Source: Candidatus Fermentibacteraceae bacterium (GTDB taxonomy: Bacteria; Fermentibacterota; Fermentibacteria; Fermentibacterales; JCC-6). From it: 6,304 bases of DNA. A program made the translations under genes and the position numbers. The notes under the pieces were generated by a model. It did no database searches, was not told where the DNA came from, and was given only the letters and a program-made list of their open reading frames with translations. The stretch spans positions 3,439 through 9,742 of the forward strand of contig JAOZQW010000068.1 of NCBI GenBank assembly GCA_029932015.1. The letters are read 5' to 3'. The first letter of the stretch is position 1. Every line of letters begins with the position of its first letter. This document shows, piece by piece, positions 4,192 through 6,304 of this stretch.

Positions 4192-5880
4192 ATGCAGAAT
4201 ACTTCAGTAATGAAACTGCTCGGAGATGGAAGGATCGGCGGCAAAGCTGCGGGTCTCTCCCGTATCAGCTCAATGATCGGCACACTCCAGGGAAATGAAG
4301 AGCCGGCTCTCCACATCTATGTTCCAGCCTTCACAGTGATCACAACTGAATTCTTCGATGATTTCGTTGAGCGCAATGACCTTGGGAAGTACGCGGATAC
4401 ATCACTGCCGGATGAGAGGATCGCTCTTGCCTTCCAAAAAGGAGAGGTCTCCCCAAGACTGGCAGGTGATCTCTGGGGCTTCGTATCGGAGGCTCACGAA
4501 CCCATTGCTGTTCGCTCCTCAAGTCTGCTTGAAGATGCTCTTAGTTCTCCGCTGGCAGGCATTTACCAGACGAAGATGATCCCGAACAACCAGCCCTCAG
4601 ATGAGATGCGATTCCGCAAACTGATGGAGGCTGTCAAGTTCGTCTGGTCAAGCACATACTTCGAGGCAGCCAGAGAGTTTCATCGTGGTCTTGGTCGGTC
4701 GGTCTCTGGAGAGAGTATGGCCGTGATGCTTCAGGACATCGTAGGGAAGCTCTACAATGACCGTTTCTACCCAGTCATCTCCGGTGTTGGAAAATCATAC
4801 AATTACTATGCTTTCGGCAGATCAAAACCTGATAACGGAGTGATCAGCCTCGCCCTTGGTCTCGGGAAGAGTATTGTAGATGGAAGCGCATGCTGGAGCT
4901 ACAATCCGACCCTGCCTGCGGTGCCCCCTCCATTCGGGTCCATTCGCGAATTGATGAATTCTACACAGACACGCTTCTGGGCGGTCAATATGGGCAGGCA
5001 GCTTGATTACGACCCCATAAAAGAGACAGAGTACATGATCAGCTGCGGGATGGAAGAGTCTGATTACGATGATACTCTGAGATTCACAGCATCAACTTAT
5101 GATCCGGCCTCTGACAGACTGGTGCACGGTACTTCAAGAGAAGGTCCCAGAGTTCTGGATTTTGCCCCGGTACTTCAGGATGGCCTGCTCCCTTTCAATC
5201 AGGCAGTCCTCGATCTTCTTCATGGCTGTGCAGAGCAGACGGGCTCTCCAGTTGAGATCGAGTTCGCCATGACGGGCCCCACATACGAATGCGATGCTGC
5301 CATCGGGCTGGTCCAGGTGCGTGAGATGGCCGGGATCGAGGGAGAGGTGCAGGTTGAAAGCGCCAGTCTATCTGAGAAGAAGGCCCTTGCCAGATCAGCT
5401 GGATCACTGGGCAATGGGGTGATCGATCTTGACCATGTCGTGTATCTCAAACCGGCTGAGTTCAGCGCATCAAGGACGAGGGAAATAGCAATAGAGATCG
5501 CAAAAGTGAACCGGGAACTCGCGGCCAGCGGGATAAAGTATCTTCTCATCGGATTCGGCCGCTGGGGCAGCACTGATCCCTGGCTCGGAGTACCGATAAC
5601 GTGGGGACATATATCTGGAGCCAGGGCAATACTGGAAGTTTCCGGTGAGAAAATGAGAGTTGAACTGAGCCAGGGATCCCATTTTTTCCATAACCTGTCA
5701 AGTTTTGGCATTCCGTATATATCTGTCAACGAACCTCTCGATGGTCCCGTTGACTGGGAGTGGCTCGAATCACAGATTGATTCACCTATTGAAACAAGAC
5801 ATGTACGATGTGTAAAGATCCCCAACGGGCTTAGCGTTCAGATCGATGGACGCACCGGATACGGAGCAGTACTGATATGA
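4192..5880 (+). CDS. PEP/pyruvate-binding (PPDK N-terminal, ATP-grasp type) domain protein without histidine domain
   Basis: This 562-residue, apparently soluble protein carries the ATP-binding domain of PEP synthase and pyruvate phosphate dikinase. Visible marks in order are IGGKAAGL (15-22), VPAFTVIT (44-51), AVRSSSLLED (106-115), LAGIYQT (121-127), SMAVMLQDIVG (175-185), ALGLGKSIVDG (221-231), VEIEFAM (354-360) and LVQVREM (373-379); the last two replace the DIEWA and Q-x-R motifs that end this domain in PEP synthase. The swivelling phospho-histidine domain (TSHAA motif) and the PEP-binding barrel are absent, so it cannot be a complete PEP synthase. Instead there is a C-terminal block with LLIGFGRWGSTDPWLG (451-466) and SQGSHFFHNLSS (493-504), which I recall from uncharacterised PEP/pyruvate-binding proteins. 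The start has GAGGGAG upstream. The stop overlaps the next gene (ATGA). It may phosphorylate or bind a partner protein or small molecule; the substrate is unknown. Confidence 0.82.
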   Translation: MQNTSVMKLLGDGRIGGKAAGLSRISSMIGTLQGNEEPALHIYVPAFTVITTEFFDDFVERNDLGKYADTSLPDERIALAFQKGEVSPRLAGDLWGFVSEAHEPIAVRSSSLLEDALSSPLAGIYQTKMIPNNQPSDEMRFRKLMEAVKFVWSSTYFEAAREFHRGLGRSVSGESMAVMLQDIVGKLYNDRFYPVISGVGKSYNYYAFGRSKPDNGVISLALGLGKSIVDGSACWSYNPTLPAVPPPFGSIRELMNSTQTRFWAVNMGRQLDYDPIKETEYMISCGMEESDYDDTLRFTASTYDPASDRLVHGTSREGPRVLDFAPVLQDGLLPFNQAVLDLLHGCAEQTGSPVEIEFAMTGPTYECDAAIGLVQVREMAGIEGEVQVESASLSEKKALARSAGSLGNGVIDLDHVVYLKPAEFSASRTREIAIEIAKVNRELAASGIKYLLIGFGRWGSTDPWLGVPITWGHISGARAILEVSGEKMRVELSQGSHFFHNLSSFGIPYISVNEPLDGPVDWEWLESQIDSPIETRHVRCVKIPNGLSVQIDGRTGYGAVLI

Positions 5881-6304
5881 TGGTGGAGGGTATGAATCCA
5901 GGGAATGTCCTTATCTCCCTCAGGGAAAGGGCCAAGGAGCTGAACTGCCTCTATAGACTTGATGAGATACTCATGACCGATATTCCCATCAGAGAGAAAC
6001 TGCTTAAGGCGGCAGAAACGATACCCCAGGGCTGGTTCAGTCCCGAAGACTGCGAAGCCCGTATCATCTATATGGGAAAGGATTTCTCTTCCAACGGATA
6101 CAGAGCTGGAGGACCGGAACTTGTCGAGGATCTGGTCGTTAACGGAAGCATTGCGGGAAACATCACTGTATCCTATCCAGATCAGGCTCCCGAGCTTGAA
6201 GGCTCCGAAGCCTTTCTTCCCGAAGAGATCAAGCTGATAGGCACGCTCGCACAGAGGATCAGCCAGGCGATCCTGCACGACAGTCTCGCCCACATGTTCG
6301 ATGA
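5877..6304 (+). CDS. GAF-like sensor protein, N-terminal part (3' truncated by window edge)
   Basis: ATG 5877 overlaps the TGA of the preceding gene by the sequence ATGA, with GGAG (5863-5866) ten bases upstream, so translation is probably coupled. The frame runs off the window after 142 residues. Residues 15-33 (LRERAKELNCLYRLDEILM) form a likely amphipathic or coiled helix. They are followed by the pattern IPQGWFSPEDCEARIIYMG (49-67), LVVNGSIAGNITVSYPD (86-102) and FLPEEIKLIGTLAQRISQAI (113-132). That order is the small GAF-like input module I know from the front of many histidine kinases and some PEP/pyruvate-binding proteins. No membrane span is seen, so it is probably cytoplasmic. The output domain lies outside the window: a histidine kinase is most likely, a second PEP/pyruvate-type ATP-binding domain is possible. 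ATG 5880 and ATG 5892 are alternative starts; the latter has GGAGGG only one base away, too close to be used well. Confidence 0.7.
   Translation, partial: MMVEGMNPGNVLISLRERAKELNCLYRLDEILMTDIPIREKLLKAAETIPQGWFSPEDCEARIIYMGKDFSSNGYRAGGPELVEDLVVNGSIAGNITVSYPDQAPELEGSEAFLPEEIKLIGTLAQRISQAILHDSLAHMFD

Noticed and set aside
5220..5825. 201-codon open frame on the minus strand
   Set aside because: It lies wholly inside the well-supported PEP/pyruvate-domain gene, its composition (rich in Ser, Pro, Arg) is that of an antisense frame, and it shows no recognisable domain.
4192..5880. Calling the gene ppsA or ppdK
   Set aside because: The phospho-histidine and PEP-binding domains required for either enzyme are missing.
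5838..6293. 151-codon open frame on the minus strand
   Set aside because: It is antisense to the GAF-like protein, whose own frame shows clear family patterns and a coupled start.

Overview
The window carries seven protein-coding genes, all on the + strand, in a compact bacterial layout (gaps of 46 to 219 bases, one 4-base overlap, strong GGAGG-type ribosome binding sites). Base composition looks moderate, close to half G+C. The sequence does not identify the organism. The gene set (arginine deiminase with its exchanger, and stand-alone PEP/pyruvate-type ATP-binding and GAF signalling proteins) would suit an anaerobic or fermentative bacterium, perhaps from a poorly sampled lineage; this is inference only. 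I see no rRNA, tRNA, CRISPR array, insertion sequence or rho-independent terminator.

Left part (1-1180): the 3' end of a gene whose product resembles the second half of a von Willebrand factor A domain of the magnesium-chelatase ChlD kind (1-453). A 219-base non-coding stretch follows, with a bulged hairpin, a long-range inverted repeat and a weak promoter candidate. Next is a very short but well-supported gene for a 27-residue single-span membrane peptide (673-756), and then a 125-residue STAS/SpoIIAA-like protein (803-1180).

Middle (1267-4092): a probable arginine metabolism pair. The first gene is an APC-superfamily arginine/ornithine antiporter (ArcD type) whose best start is a CTG codon at 1267; starting at the first in-frame ATG (1324) would remove part of the first membrane helix. 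The second is an arginine deiminase (ArcA type) with essentially all recognised catalytic and substrate-binding positions. Together they would import arginine, deiminate it to citrulline and ammonia, and export ornithine, but the genes that would turn citrulline into ornithine and ATP (arcB, arcC) are not in the window.

Right part (4192-6304): a 562-residue protein with a PEP-synthase/PPDK-type ATP-binding domain, lacking the phospho-histidine and PEP-binding domains, followed by a distinctive conserved-looking C-terminal block. Its stop codon overlaps the start of a GAF-like sensor protein that runs off the window. This pair, with its own possible promoter at about 4147-4155, is the best candidate for an undescribed signalling or phosphotransfer system here.
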